A stretch of DNA of 64,000 bases, taken from assembly GCF_033807715.1 (NCBI RefSeq), contig NC_084596.1, forward strand, positions 33,680,379 to 33,744,378. Reading direction: 5' to 3'. Positions 12,028 to 22,440 of this stretch are shown piece after piece (the first letter of the stretch is position 1; every line of letters starts with the position of its first letter). The position numbers and the translations under genes are program-made. The notes under the pieces were generated by a model, which worked only from the letters and a program-made list of their open reading frames with translations, was not told where the DNA came from and ran no database searches. This stretch comes from Cololabis saira (taxonomy: Eukaryota; Chordata; Actinopteri; Beloniformes; Belonidae).

Positions 12028-13689
12028 CCCCAGTTCCGAGAGAGACCAATAGAAATAAACATGTAGAGATAAAGTAAAGAAAAACATCTTTAATGCAGAA
12101 GTGAAGATGGGTTTATGCTGAGCCAAAGAAGCAGGACGGGATAGAGATGAAGAGGGAGCCGAGTTCTGTATCATACATTAGCTCCTCTTCATAAGTAATA
12201 ATCTCGTCTTTAAAGCTGTATCAGCTATTTGTAGTTTTGATGGGTCTTAAGACTGCAGCGGTGGCACACTTTTTTCTAACTACTTTAAGAAAGCTCGGGT
12301 ACACTCTGTTTTATAGCTGCATGAGGTACTGCAGGAATTTCAAGTGGAGTTTCGGCCAAGGCTGCATTAGAAACCTGATCGTTTTCATTAAGTAATTGGT
12401 TGTTGTGACCTGCGTGAGTTTCTTGGCGAGGTGGGGTTACATTTACTTGTCTGGGAATCAAAGGTACTGCTTTTACATGAATAATTAAATCAAATTTTAC
12501 AACTCCAGAACCAACACCAGGACTGACCAAAGTGTTTGACAAAGTGACCAACACCTACATTTTCCCTCTATCTTTTGTATCCACTACCCCTCTCTTGGTC
12601 AGTCCACCTGTATTAAAAGAGTCCAAGTGTCCTCGCATTTGGAGGGAAAAGAAACAGAATATCTGCAGCAGGGAAATGGTAGTGGAAGAGGCATCGAGCA
12701 GGTCAGCGTGCAACTTGTTAAGTGAGATAAGAGGCCTATAATTACAGAGAAAGAGAAACCCAACCAGGGTAAAGGAGAGATGTGTGTGAAAGAAGAGAGA
12801 ACATTCATGTGGGTTTGCGTCTATGTTTTAAAGGAAAAGACAAGTCATTTCTAAAGATAATTTGTGCATTTTTACAGAATAGATCAAAAGACTTCAGTTG
12901 AAAAGAAGTGGTATTGGCATGGTATTGTGATACAGCAAAAAAAAAAAGATGTACGCAAGTACAGAGATCTGTCTCTTATCGTAGTATAAAAGGCTGATCG
13001 CTGACACAGCAAGATAAGTCATAAATGATTTTGTAAGCGCCTTCATCTAAACAGGATTAGAGTGAGTGATTACACCATATTGGTATGGGATTGGCATGAC
13101 TGGCTCCTCTACATGAACTGAACACGAGTAACTGGTTGGTGGCTCAAAGATATTGATAAGCACTCTCTCTAACCAGCAGACTGCTATGATGTCACTCCAC
13201 TGAGAGTGATTTGTAGTCTGTTAAACTCAGATTTATTTCACTACATTAAAAAACTGTTGTACATGAATATTTGTCTTTCTGATACCAACAGAGACAGAGA
13301 GAAACAGAAGATATTGAAGTATATAGATGTTAGAGGTATATCTCTGTCAAAGGCACTTTCTTAATGGTATTTTTATGCTTATACTATAAGTCCAAATTAT
13401 TTCATTTTAAATTATTACATTTTTTTTTTCACATTTTCTTATGCAGTTCTGCTCTAAAAAAGTATCAACGAAAACATTCAATAAAACTCGCTATCATCTG
13501 CATCAAATGTGACAAAATGCAAAAGAAGTACCTGTGTGGTCCGGCAAGCTGCTCCGAGTCGATATAACAAAAGATTATCCTGTTCAATATTCTGACATTT
13601 TACCATCTATTAGCCCTTTTTTTAAGTAGAACCGTTGAAATTAATGTTCAGAAGAAATGAAAATGAATTAATTTACAGATATTCACATT

Positions 13690-14060
13690 TACATACACAT
13701 AGCTGGGCCCAAAGATCACAAGCATCCAGTTTTGGGTTTCGGCATTGTCACTTTCTCACGGAGATTCCTCCTCATTCTCTGAATCTGTTGATGATATTAT
13801 ACACTGTTGTTGGTGAGGTCTTCAAAGTCTTCACAATTTTATGTCGAGGAACATTTTCCTCCACTTGTTCCTTAATTTTTTGACGTAGTTTGTAACAGAT
13901 TGGTCAACTTCTTTCCATATTTACATGTGTCTCTCTGAAATTCTACTGTTATACCCTGTCATGTTATTGAGCTGTTACCAGTCATCATAATTAGTTATCA
14001 TATAGTGTTTTTGAATACTTTTCCATTTTACACAGAGTCCAAACTATTATGGAATTATTA
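13690..14060 (-). repeat. Dispersed-repeat relic, class not assigned
   Basis: Phrases such as TGTCGAGGAACATTTTCCTC, TTTGTAACAGATTGGTCAAC and TGTTATACCCTGTCATGTTA in this order resemble a high-copy fish DNA-transposon-type repeat on the minus strand. Ends and target duplications were not found. Confidence 0.35.
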
Positions 14061-14429
14061 CTATGAGTCCTGGTCAAAAATAACTCCAGGGACTCTTACA
14101 GTGCCACTAAATGACAAAATGCTCTACAAACACGGGAACATCAGTCTTATCATAGTTTAGTTGCAGCAAATTAAGTCATGGCCAATGTGTCCAAGACACC
14201 TGTGTCTTTAAAACACACTTTGCAGTCTAATTTACTGGTTTCGTTAATGAGTATGGCAGAGTAATGTCAATTTTTGGCATGTTGTCTGATAACATAATCT
14301 AATGCAAGCATGTTTAAAGGTAAAAGTTTCTATATGAACTAAAATTTTCAGTAAAAATGTTAAAATAATAAGCTAAAAACCGGAATGTTTCAAGATTTCA
14401 TATTTGTTTTATCTTAAAACTTGAATTCT

Positions 14430-15590
14430 AACTTGGGTTGCGCCCATGAAAGATTAACCAAATCTTCTCTGCTGATGCTATCCTATCCTCCAAGATGACA
14501 ACAGCCTTCCTCACAGAGCCGGTTTACCAGGTACCACCTCCAGAATCTGGGAGTGGAGAGGGTGGAGTGGCCTGCCAGCAGTCCTGACCTCAACCCCACT
14601 GAACACTTGTGGGATCAGCTTGGCCGTGCTGTTTGTGCCAGAGTGACCAACAAAACCACACTGGCTGACTTGTGACAAATGCTGTTTGGAGAATGGGATC
14701 CATCATATCACAGCAGTGTGAGACCAGGCTGGTGACGACGAGGAGGTGCCCGGCTGTTGTGGCTGTGTACGGTTCTTCCACACGCTACTGAGGTTCCTGT
14801 TATGGCGCTTTTGCACTAGTACCTCCTCAGCTCGCTTCTACCCGCCGCGGCCCCGTCTTGCGCTTTTCCACTAGGGGCTGAGGCGGGCAGAGCCGCTCTA
14901 AGCAGATACTTTTTCTGTAACCATTCTGGCGAGGTTCTAACCGGGCTGAGCCGGGACTATTTCTGACGTCACCACCCTCCACGCCACTGATTGGTCGGGG
15001 GGCGGGGCCGTCACCACCCTCCACGCCAGTCAGCGCGAGAGCGACTCGCGGCTCACAGCGATTTTATTATAAAGCGCAAAACGTCTGTTTGGTGATCCAA
15101 CTCTGAGGTGCAGATGTTCATAAACCTGGGGGCTGAGGAGAGAATTAAAAAAGGGATGTAGACGGGCTGTTTTACTGTCAGCCGCTCGCGGCTCCAGCTG
15201 ATTTCTCATCAGCGCTGACACGAACAAAGCAGTTGGGCAATCGAGTTCGTCACAGCAGCTTCACCCCAACCTGCCCACTTCTCCCCTGGCTGTGGAAAAA
15301 CAAACGGGGACAAAACGGGTGGAGCCGCGCCGAGCCGAGCTGAGGAGGTACTAGTGCAAAAGCACCATTAGTTAAATGGATCCATTGTTAAATTGTCAAT
15401 ATGTGCTGTTCACTCATCCAATCCACCAAACAAGAGTCAAAGTTGTTTGGCGTTGCCAGAGAAGATTTTGCAAATTTTTCATGGGTTCAACCCACAAACT
15501 CAGCTCTGCTGCTCATCCCACAGATGCATGTTCCTTACAAATGTGCCACCCTTGTTTATTCCCAGTAATATAGGATTAACTGCGTAGAAG
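14430..15590 (+). mobile_element. Decayed Tc1-like transposon, interrupted by a MITE
   Basis: At 14548-14675 the plus frame reads GVERVEWPASSPDLNPTEHL and WDQLGRAVCARVTNKTTLAD and then stops, the C-terminal Tc1 transposase signature (WP..SPDLNP.EHLWD with the last catalytic Glu). Upstream parts are missing or scrambled. Downstream sequence continues after the MITE at 14803-15367: reading across the MITE joins AGGTTCCTGTTA to GTTAAATGGATCCATTG, as expected for one element with a later insertion. The 3' limit near 15590 is approximate. Confidence 0.7.
14803..15367. mobile_element. PIF/Harbinger-like MITE, copy 1
   Basis: Terminal inverted repeats TGGCGCTTTTGCACTAGTAC (left) and, read from the right, TGGTGCTTTTGCACTAGTAC match at 19 of 20 positions and extend further (CTCCTCAGCTCG). 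A TTA target duplication lies at 14800-14802 and 15368-15370, the PIF/Harbinger hallmark. The element is 565 bp, GC-rich inside, with no transposase. A 65-codon minus frame at 15030-15227 (FVSALMRNQLEPRAADSKTA) is partly shared with copy 2 at 29340-29959, which lies in the opposite orientation. Confidence 0.88.
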
Positions 15591-16744
15591 CATTGTTATA
15601 ACAAAGAAATAATCCACCAAACCCAAATTTCCTGACTTTTTGTGTATATATGTATATATAATTCGGACTGTATAAGTTATTTCTCCCTTTTACTTAAATA
15701 CTACATATCGCCTTGTTTTGGTTTCACTGTTACTTTGAAGTAAGAACTTTTGATAGGTTAATGAGTTTTTATAGGTTAATTTTAAGGGTTATGGGTTAGG
15801 GTTATATGTTATTATATAAGTTTATGAAATTTGCAAATAATTGCATTCTGTTTTATTTACATTTTATAAAGCAAACCCACTTTCTTGAAATTATGTGTAG
15901 ATGTTAGTCTGACTCCGAGAAGCTTGGTCTTGTTCAATTTCAGTACATGGGAATAAGATGTTTACATGCATTTTAAAACTACGATTTCAGTTGAACTAGT
16001 GCAATAATTTGATTTTTTTTTCTTACTTTATATAAACACACTCATGAACACATGAACATCAAGGAATAAGATGTTATTACACCCAAAATGACAGCAGGCC
16101 TTGATGCAGGGTTATGAACAATGAATAATACGACACACAGTCATTTCACAGACTATCAATGTGCTCGCTAATATGTTCCACTCACGACGAACTACCAGAA
16201 ATGCTTGTGATGAGTTGTAACTCAGCTTAGATGTTGGCTCTGTTGCAGTCTCTGAGCAGGCAGTGTGAGTTGTTAAGCAGCATGTTTGAAATGGTGCGAC
16301 ATGAAGATTGTCTGCGTCGTAGGCAGCAGCTATGCAGTGGCCTCGTCAGGCCCTGCACACATTTATCCCTGAGAGTGAAGATTATTAGAAAGATTCACTC
16401 AATGACTAAGCAGCTTCACCTACGTTCAAAAGGTGGCATGTACAGGGAAAATCACAGCGGACTATTTTCCATCCTCCTCTCTCATAAATGGGTGGAGACT
16501 CCTGCAGGGTAATCAACTGTGAATACGTGTTTTCGGTTACTACCACAAAATAACCTAAAACACAAGGAATGATAAAATGACACATGTGATCCATGTCACA
16601 AACCTCAATCAGAAGAAATGCTAATTAAATAATAAAGCTGTGGTTCTTAATTTTACACTGACTTTTATTGCAGTCCAGACAACATGAACCCAGAATATTT
16701 CATGTTTTTTTTCTCTCAGTTTGTTTTCACACATCCATTTTGAA
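15591..16744. other. Noncoding interval, no gene seen
   Basis: AT-rich. It includes GTTATGGGTTAGGGTTATA-like sequence near 15785 and only short frames without recognisable domains. Confidence 0.45.
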
Positions 16745-17990
16745 CGTCAGGCCTGCAACACTTCACATAAGCTGGTTTGGGGGTGCTACTAAGGTAGTGA
16801 AATGAAAACAAAATGATGATGTAATTTCAAACAGGTGATGTCAACACACGTTCGTAATGATGATTTGGTACAAAACAGTTGCTTAGCCAATTTGGAGCAA
16901 ATACGGACAGAAGTTACCGACTTCAGTATAAGAAAATAATTTACAAAGATTAAAAACAATGTTGCTCAAAGGAACATGGGAAGAGATTTACATATTTCTC
17001 CTCCAACATTGAATATCATTGAAGGATTCAAGGGATCTTAAGAAATGTCAGTGTGTTAAGGTCAAGGATTCAACCCTGAACAGGACACTCACGATCCCTG
17101 ATTCTTCCAAGAGACCTGCATCATTCATCAGTAGCTGATATAAGAACATGGGCTTGGAGTTACTTTATGAAACAAAAGCTGTTGTTTGCGATGTGAAAAA
17201 AGCAGCTTTATGTTGCATGTGTTGCATGTCAACAGGTGGCGTCAATGCTTCTGGGCACAGAGGCGTTTGGGATTGACCACTGCACAGCAGGAATCCACAT
17301 TTTGGTCAGAAACGGGCACCGTGTCCTCGTACCAAAGCTGTAAAGAATCATCCAAAACGTCATCTGCAAAAAATCCAAAAGCTAGTCTCTGTGATAATGT
17401 GGGGTTTTATCAGCGCCCTTGGAAAAGGTCATTTACACGTCTGTGATGGCAACACTAATGCAGAAAAATACGAGACGATTTTAGAGCAACGCATGTTCGC
17501 CTTCAAAATGGCATATTATCCAGGGATGCCAATACAGTGTTGAGCATTGGACCATGGTGCTCCAACACACCAGATTCAAATGAATGGATCACCTCATCAT
17601 AATGCCATCAAGCTCTGAAGACGTCTTTTAACAACACATCAACGAGCACCAGATGTGTTGTAGCAGGGAATCATGGGAGACATGCAGGGCAGCGGATCGG
17701 AGGACCAGGAGAGAGAAACACTGCCTTTAGGCACGATTGGAAGAATTTGACAAAATAAGAGCATTGATTCATTGCTGGGTATCCTCAATGCCAAAAAAAT
17801 ATTTTTTAAATGTTGTATGCAAAAAATAAAAACTCTAAGATTGCAAAGTGGTAAAAGCTTGACGCTGCCAACTTTTTTACTCGTTGAGTTACTGTCTGCA
17901 ATTACACATCAGTTAACATTTAAAAGTGCTGCATTATTTTCTCATTTTCTTTTTCTATTCATACCATTTTTTCCTAATATGGATTTTTAA
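16745..17990 (+). mobile_element. Decayed Tc1/IS630-superfamily transposon, second family
   Basis: The order of blocks follows a well-known fish element. A CCTGCAACAC terminus lies at 16749, then AATTTCAAACAGGTGATGTC and ATGATTTGGTACAAAACAG (16825-16880), then transposase-like sequence: GGATTCAAGGGATCTTAAG, TCATCAGTAGCTGATATAAG, TGTGATAATGTGGGGTTTTA, GTCATTTACACGTCTGTGAT and ATTTTAGAGCAACGCATG up to about 17500. Near 17830-17870 the 3' part resumes with TTGCAAAGTGGTAAAAGC and CTGCCAACTTTTTTAC. About 200 bp between 17520 and 17720 does not fit and may be an insertion. All frames are broken. Confidence 0.7.
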
Positions 17991-19555
17991 GTTTTGTAAT
18001 AAATTCAGATCAGATGAACAGTTAACTATTTTATCTCCGTTTCACCAGCTTTAAAAAATAAAACACCCATTATTTTCATCATACTCTTCATGAATGTGAT
18101 CAAGATGTGGTTGTGGTAAAGCTGCACAAAAAGAAATGTATATGCAGCTTGTTCTGAGCATCCTGCATCACATCCTGGCCTTGAAGAAGCCCTGCACCCT
18201 CAACCTCTTTCCACAGACAGAACTACTGTCACTGCATTAAATGCAGCAGTTCATGAGGGGAAATGAAGGGAATAAAGGAAACGAGGAAACAAAGAAGGAC
18301 GAGGTCCATTTATAGTGCAGTCTAGTGCGCGTGTGTGCATGTGTGTGTACTGTATGTGAAGGTGTGCGTTAAAGACGGAGTGTGTGTGTGTGCCCTCGCA
18401 CAAACTATTGGTGTAAAAAATGTCACGATTTCATCGTGAGATGTATGTGTTGAACACATGCTCCACAGGGTATGTGCATGCTCACAAGTGCACACTGATG
18501 CACTTGTGAACATATGTGCACACTTATTCCCAACTGCGTGGGCAGATGGGAGCTGCGTCTGACAAGAGAGGCTCAGTTTGTCCAGTTGTAAAATATGGTG
18601 ATGAGAGGTGGAGAAGAGAAAGCTCATCACTTATGCAAAGGTTCAAAGACTTGGTGCCTGTCTCATCATCAGAGCTGCAAACGCACACAAAAGAGATGGC
18701 CAACTGACACCCCCCACAGCCCCCAACCCCCCATATTCACCACCAGAAGTGCACTGTACACACCAGAACAGAAGGCACGTTTCATGAAACCTGCTTAGGA
18801 AACTGTATCACGAGGGACACACCTAACTTAAATTCCAGATCCAATCGATCCCCTCACGTCATCTCAATAAAGACACTTATGCACATTTTTGTTTCACACT
18901 GTACAAGGTGGCAGCCTGGCATTACCACACTTTTTCTTTTTTTTTTTTTTGCAGGGAACACCCCTCTATGATCCATTGTGCACACCACTAATACAGACTG
19001 TTTCTTACGTGTCAAATTTAACAAAAATCAACATTAGCTGGACTGTCACCCTCTTCAACCTTTCCACTTGAACAGTTGTTGCTAGAAAACAGGGGACTGA
19101 AGTGAAAGGTAAAGATGAGAAAAGGCAGGAGAAAAAGTAAAGGACATACCTTTCATCTGATGGAGGTTGTAGAGGATTTCTGTTTGCAGGAGACACATCA
19201 AGACGCATGGAAATGACAAGAAAAATCTGTTGACTCCTGCTACTAAAAAGGGCTCTCCCAGTCATCGCAGCCTCCTGTCGCCTGACGCGTGGAATAACGG
19301 ACAATACACGCTCTGAAATTTTGCAAGCACATGCTCAGTTTATTGTTACAGCTATTGGCTGCTCCCTCATCTTTCCTCTTGTGTTTTTCCTCTCCTCCAA
19401 ATGTCGCTGTTATCACCTGGTTCTGCTGAAAGAAAGTCATTATTTTTCTCTCTTTTTGGTCATTTTTGATATAATTCCTGCTCTGAATCCTGTGATTAAT
19501 TAAGGAAGCGGGGAGGGCATTAATGTGATTTTAAAGGCAGTCGTTATAATTCCGT

Positions 19556-19592
<37 letters not shown>

Positions 19593-19706
19593 ATCGCCAA
19601 TGAAAAATGAGAAAATAGAGAAAAGCAGATGGGGGGGTAGGAGGTGATGGGTGGTGTTATGACCTTGCGTGAGCTGACGTTTCACCCCCCCTCCGTCTAA
19701 AGACTT
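17991..19706. other. Noncoding interval, no gene seen
   Basis: It holds GT-rich stretches at 18330-18395, a T run at 18937-18950, and a 29-base T run at 19559-19588. No coding signature was seen. Confidence 0.45.
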
Positions 19707-19813
19707 ATTTATGGTTCCGCGTTACACCAACGCAGAGCCTACGGCGTAGGGTACGCGGCGACGCGCAGCGTACGCTGAGGGCTACGCCGTCGATTTAGCG
19801 CGGAACCATAAAT
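19707..19813. mobile_element. Short palindromic GC-rich MITE
   Basis: Perfect 15-bp inverted ends (ATTTATGGTTCCGCG and its complement) enclose a CpG-rich centre with subterminal inverted pieces (CTACGGCGTAG, GGCTACGCCGT). At 107 bp it can fold almost end to end. This is the layout of a short Harbinger-type fish MITE; I could not fix a target duplication. Confidence 0.7.
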
Positions 19814-19879
19814 CAGGCTTAAATTGATGCGGGGATTCCTGGTGCTATTTTTAGCCTCTCGGTTTCGGAGAGCCCTGCG

Positions 19880-20050
19880 TGGGCGGACGGGAGAGAGCGA
19901 GGAGAGGAGAGGAGGAGGAGAGGAAGAGAGGAGGATGGAGCAGCGCAGAGGAGGGTGAGGAGGGGATGGAAAAAAGGAGGAAAAGAAGATGAAAAGAGAA
20001 AAAGAAAAAGATGGAGCAGAGAAAACGAGGGGATGGAGGGGATGGGGGGT
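19880..20050 (+). repeat. Polypurine (G/A) tract
   Basis: About 170 bp in which nearly all plus-strand bases are A or G (GGAGAGGAGAGGAGGAGGAG and similar), with few pyrimidine interruptions. Such a tract can form triplex (H-DNA) structures. Long minus-strand frames here are compositional artefacts. Confidence 0.8.
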
Positions 20051-21049
20051 TACATGACGTGGGGGGTTCACATGCAGACTGGAGCTGCAGCAGCATCACA
20101 ACTCCCCACGGAGAGGGCTTTGAATCGTGACCAGACATTCAACACAAACAGAAAAGGCGTGTCACACTCGCTGCATAGGACACACAGTTGGCTTTAGCAG
20201 CATTTCTACTCCCGTCTCTGGAAATGATGCTGGAAGAAGGACAATCATGTAGAGTTGTGTTGTGCATTAAAGTGGAGTGATGTGCTGATCAGGGAGTTTA
20301 TTCAGCAATAAACCTGCAGCCATAAACATGTAAATGTAGAATCACACAGTTTATATTGTTTATGCAGCTGCTATGCAGGCCGAGCTCACTTGTGTTGGTA
20401 AAAGGGTTGATTTAACATCTTCCATACCCTCTAAGTCATATTTAAGTCCAAATTAAGCAATGTACTAGTGATATTGTATTATAGCAGACACAAATCCATC
20501 ACTTCCTTCTTACGTTCAAGAATGATTTGTCCTGTTATGGAATTTTCTCTCTGGTTGCACATGAAGCGCCATTAAAATGCTAATCGCTCTCATTCCTCCC
20601 TAACATGTACCCAGTAAATTAAGACAGCTAATGAGTCACACAGGTGGAAATCAGGAGGAAGGTAGAAGGACAACTGGCGCACGGGGAGATGATTTATTAT
20701 TTATTATCTATGGGCTATTTTTAACCACGTTGGCATTGAGGGTGTCCCTGCATATTGATGACAGGCTTCCCCACTGCCTGCAGGTCACATATGGGGGATG
20801 GGAGGGGGGTTTACCAAAGTGCAGTGAGTTTAAAAAAAAAAAAAAAAAAAACGACATCAGAGAAGACTCCGGCCGGTTACATTATTCATTCAGGCACTTA
20901 ATAAGAGGAGTGTAATTACAGACCCAAATGTGAGGAGGGAACGAGTGTAGCTTGGGGCTTACAGTCGCCTGAAACCTGCACATGGCACCCTCCCGATAAA
21001 GAGGGGAGGGTAAAGCCCCACAGTGGTCACTGAATGAGATTGAAAAATG
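20051..21049. other. Noncoding interval, no gene seen
   Basis: AT-rich with an A run at 20832-20850. No domain-bearing frame was seen. Confidence 0.4.
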
Positions 21050-21609
21050 TAATAATTAAACAAAGTATTAATATTGATTTATAGAACATTGACTAATTCA
21101 AATCGAACATTGATTTTTAACTGGGGTTTAACAGAAGCATTTGAAATACCAAACAAATAGAACTGGCTTTGATCAATTAGGTGGTGCCCTTAAAGATTGA
21201 AAATAATTTCACCATAGTGACATGTTAAACTAAAGTGTGTCCTGTAATTATCATCACGGGCGTCTTCGCTGTTGTAATCAGTCAGTCTGACTATTTAAGG
21301 AGTGAAAAGTCATCACTACTGTTTGGTGTCCTGGTGTTCATCAGAAAGACAGTCTGAGGTTAAGCATTAAATAGACCCTCCAGGAATCCGTGTTTCCGTG
21401 ATCGCGGAATTTTTCGCGGATTTCATGGCTGTCCGTGGATTTACAGACCTTCCGTGGATTTCAATGTCTGGTGCAGAAAAATCACTTTTACTGGGGTTAA
21501 TATTGCATATGTCCGCGCTGAATATGCGAATTATGCGGGGCTCGCTTGATTTCACCGCATCATCGCCGCATTTTCGCATAAAGTTTGGAAAAAGGGGGGA
21601 GTGTTGTGA

Positions 21610-21947
21610 GTGACATGTCGGAACGCCCGGTCGCGACGTGCGGGACCCGCCCGGGGACCTCCGCAGCCCCCCGTTTGCGCGGGGGGCGCGGCTGCCGGGG
21701 GACTCAGGATCCGCGCTGACCGCGCACCACTGCGCCTGCGAGGGCCGGCGGAGGCTGGCGGACGCGTGGGGTGACGGAGCTCTGTCTCGTCCCCCTCGTC
21801 GCCATCACCCGAGCACTGAGCCGCGGGCTGGAGGGAGAGAGGCGGCCGGCCTCCGGGCTGCGACCGCCCCTCTCCTCTCCACCTGCGCACTCCTTTTTTT
21901 TTTCTCTTATGACCTCAGATCAGACGAGACAACCCGCTGAATTTAAG
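21610..21947 (+). pseudogene. Captured rDNA: ITS-like sequence plus 5' end of 28S rRNA
   Basis: At 21911-21947 the sequence GACCTCAGATCAGACGAGAC followed by AACCCGCTGAATTTAAG is the conserved beginning of eukaryotic large-subunit rRNA; the universal site ACCCGCTGAATTTAAG is intact. Identity ends at AAG: the expected CATATTA does not follow. The 300 bp upstream is extremely CpG- and G/C-rich with runs such as GGGACCCGCCCGGGGACC, as expected of fish ITS2, though I cannot confirm that part by alignment. No 5.8S sequence was recognised. It sits wholly inside the TIR element. Confidence 0.8.
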
Positions 21948-22106
21948 AGGGAAGAGCTCAGCGCCGAATCCGCAACTTCCTGCATATTTCGCATATTTTG
22001 CAACTTTCCGCATATTCCACGAGTTCCCGCATATTCCGCAACTTCCAGCATATTCCGCAATTTCACCGCATAAAAGCACATAAAAAACCTGCACATTTAA
22101 TCGCAT

Positions 22107-22214
22107 AATCAATGATTTTAGCCCGCAGAATCAATGATTTTAGCCCGCAAAATCAAGGATTTTAGCCCGCGGAATCAAGGATTTTAGCCCGCAGAATCAA
22201 GGATTTTAGCCCGC
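22107..22214 (+). repeat. 22-bp tandem repeat, five units
   Basis: Four full units and one 20-base unit of AATCAAKGATTTTAGCCCGC plus two variable bases (AG, AA, GG, AG). The only differences are T/G at position 7 and the last two bases. It lies just inside the right end of the TIR element. Confidence 0.95.
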
Positions 22215-22440
22215 GTTTTTCTGGAGGGTCTAATTAAAGGTAAAGGCTAGCAGAGTATCTCTATGCATTCAGAAGGGACTGTTGCCAGCCTCCCTGGATG
22301 CAAGAGGGTGAGGGTGACAACGTGTAGAGACGGATAATGCGATTGGTAACCAATGAGCAACTTCCAAAGAGAAGGTGAGCTTCAAGGTCGAGGTACGTCA
22401 GATCACCCCAATGTAATAGCTACATTTAATTTAGTGGGAG

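Larger units (their letters stand above)
21372..22232. mobile_element. TIR element carrying ribosomal DNA sequence
   Basis: 12-bp perfect inverted ends TAGACCCTCCAG at 21372-21383 and 22221-22232, flanked by the 6-bp direct repeat ATTAAA (21366-21371 and 22233-22238). Removing the element rejoins a Tc1 relic, so insertion and target duplication are well supported. The interior has a left part with CGCGGA-type repeats, a CpG-dense rDNA-derived centre, a right part with degenerate GCATATTCCGCAACTT repeats, and a 22-bp tandem repeat near the right end. No transposase frame, so it is non-autonomous. A 6-bp duplication is unusual for the commonest fish MITE groups (TA, TTA, 8 bp); I leave the superfamily open. 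Confidence 0.85.
21050..22440 (+). mobile_element. Decayed Tc1-like transposon, third family, copy 1 (split by a TIR element)
   Basis: The 5' flank and start (21100-21360) align with a second copy in this window (29260-30130): shared stretches include GATTGAAAATAATTT, GTGTGTCCTGTAATTA, CAGTCAGT.TGACTATTTAA and TGGTGTTCATCA. After the nested element at 21372-22232 the sequence resumes with AAAGGTAAAGGCTAGCAGAG and then LPGCK-like and EGELQGRGTSDHPN-like coding, the family's DNA-binding domain, ending near 22440. The catalytic domain is absent. Confidence 0.75.

Noticed and set aside
12285..12554. 89-codon minus-strand frame as a gene
   Set aside because: No domain, no splice or start context, and no repeat relation recognised; left as unsupported.
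15780..15810. Telomere-like TTAGGG sequence
   Set aside because: Only one or two imperfect GGGTTA units, not an array.
21398..21940. Frames over the rDNA-bearing element (71-112 codons) as proteins
   Set aside because: They are produced by CpG-rich rDNA-like sequence and element repeats.
22107..22214. CRISPR-like regular repeats
   Set aside because: Units are directly abutting with no spacers, in a vertebrate transposon.
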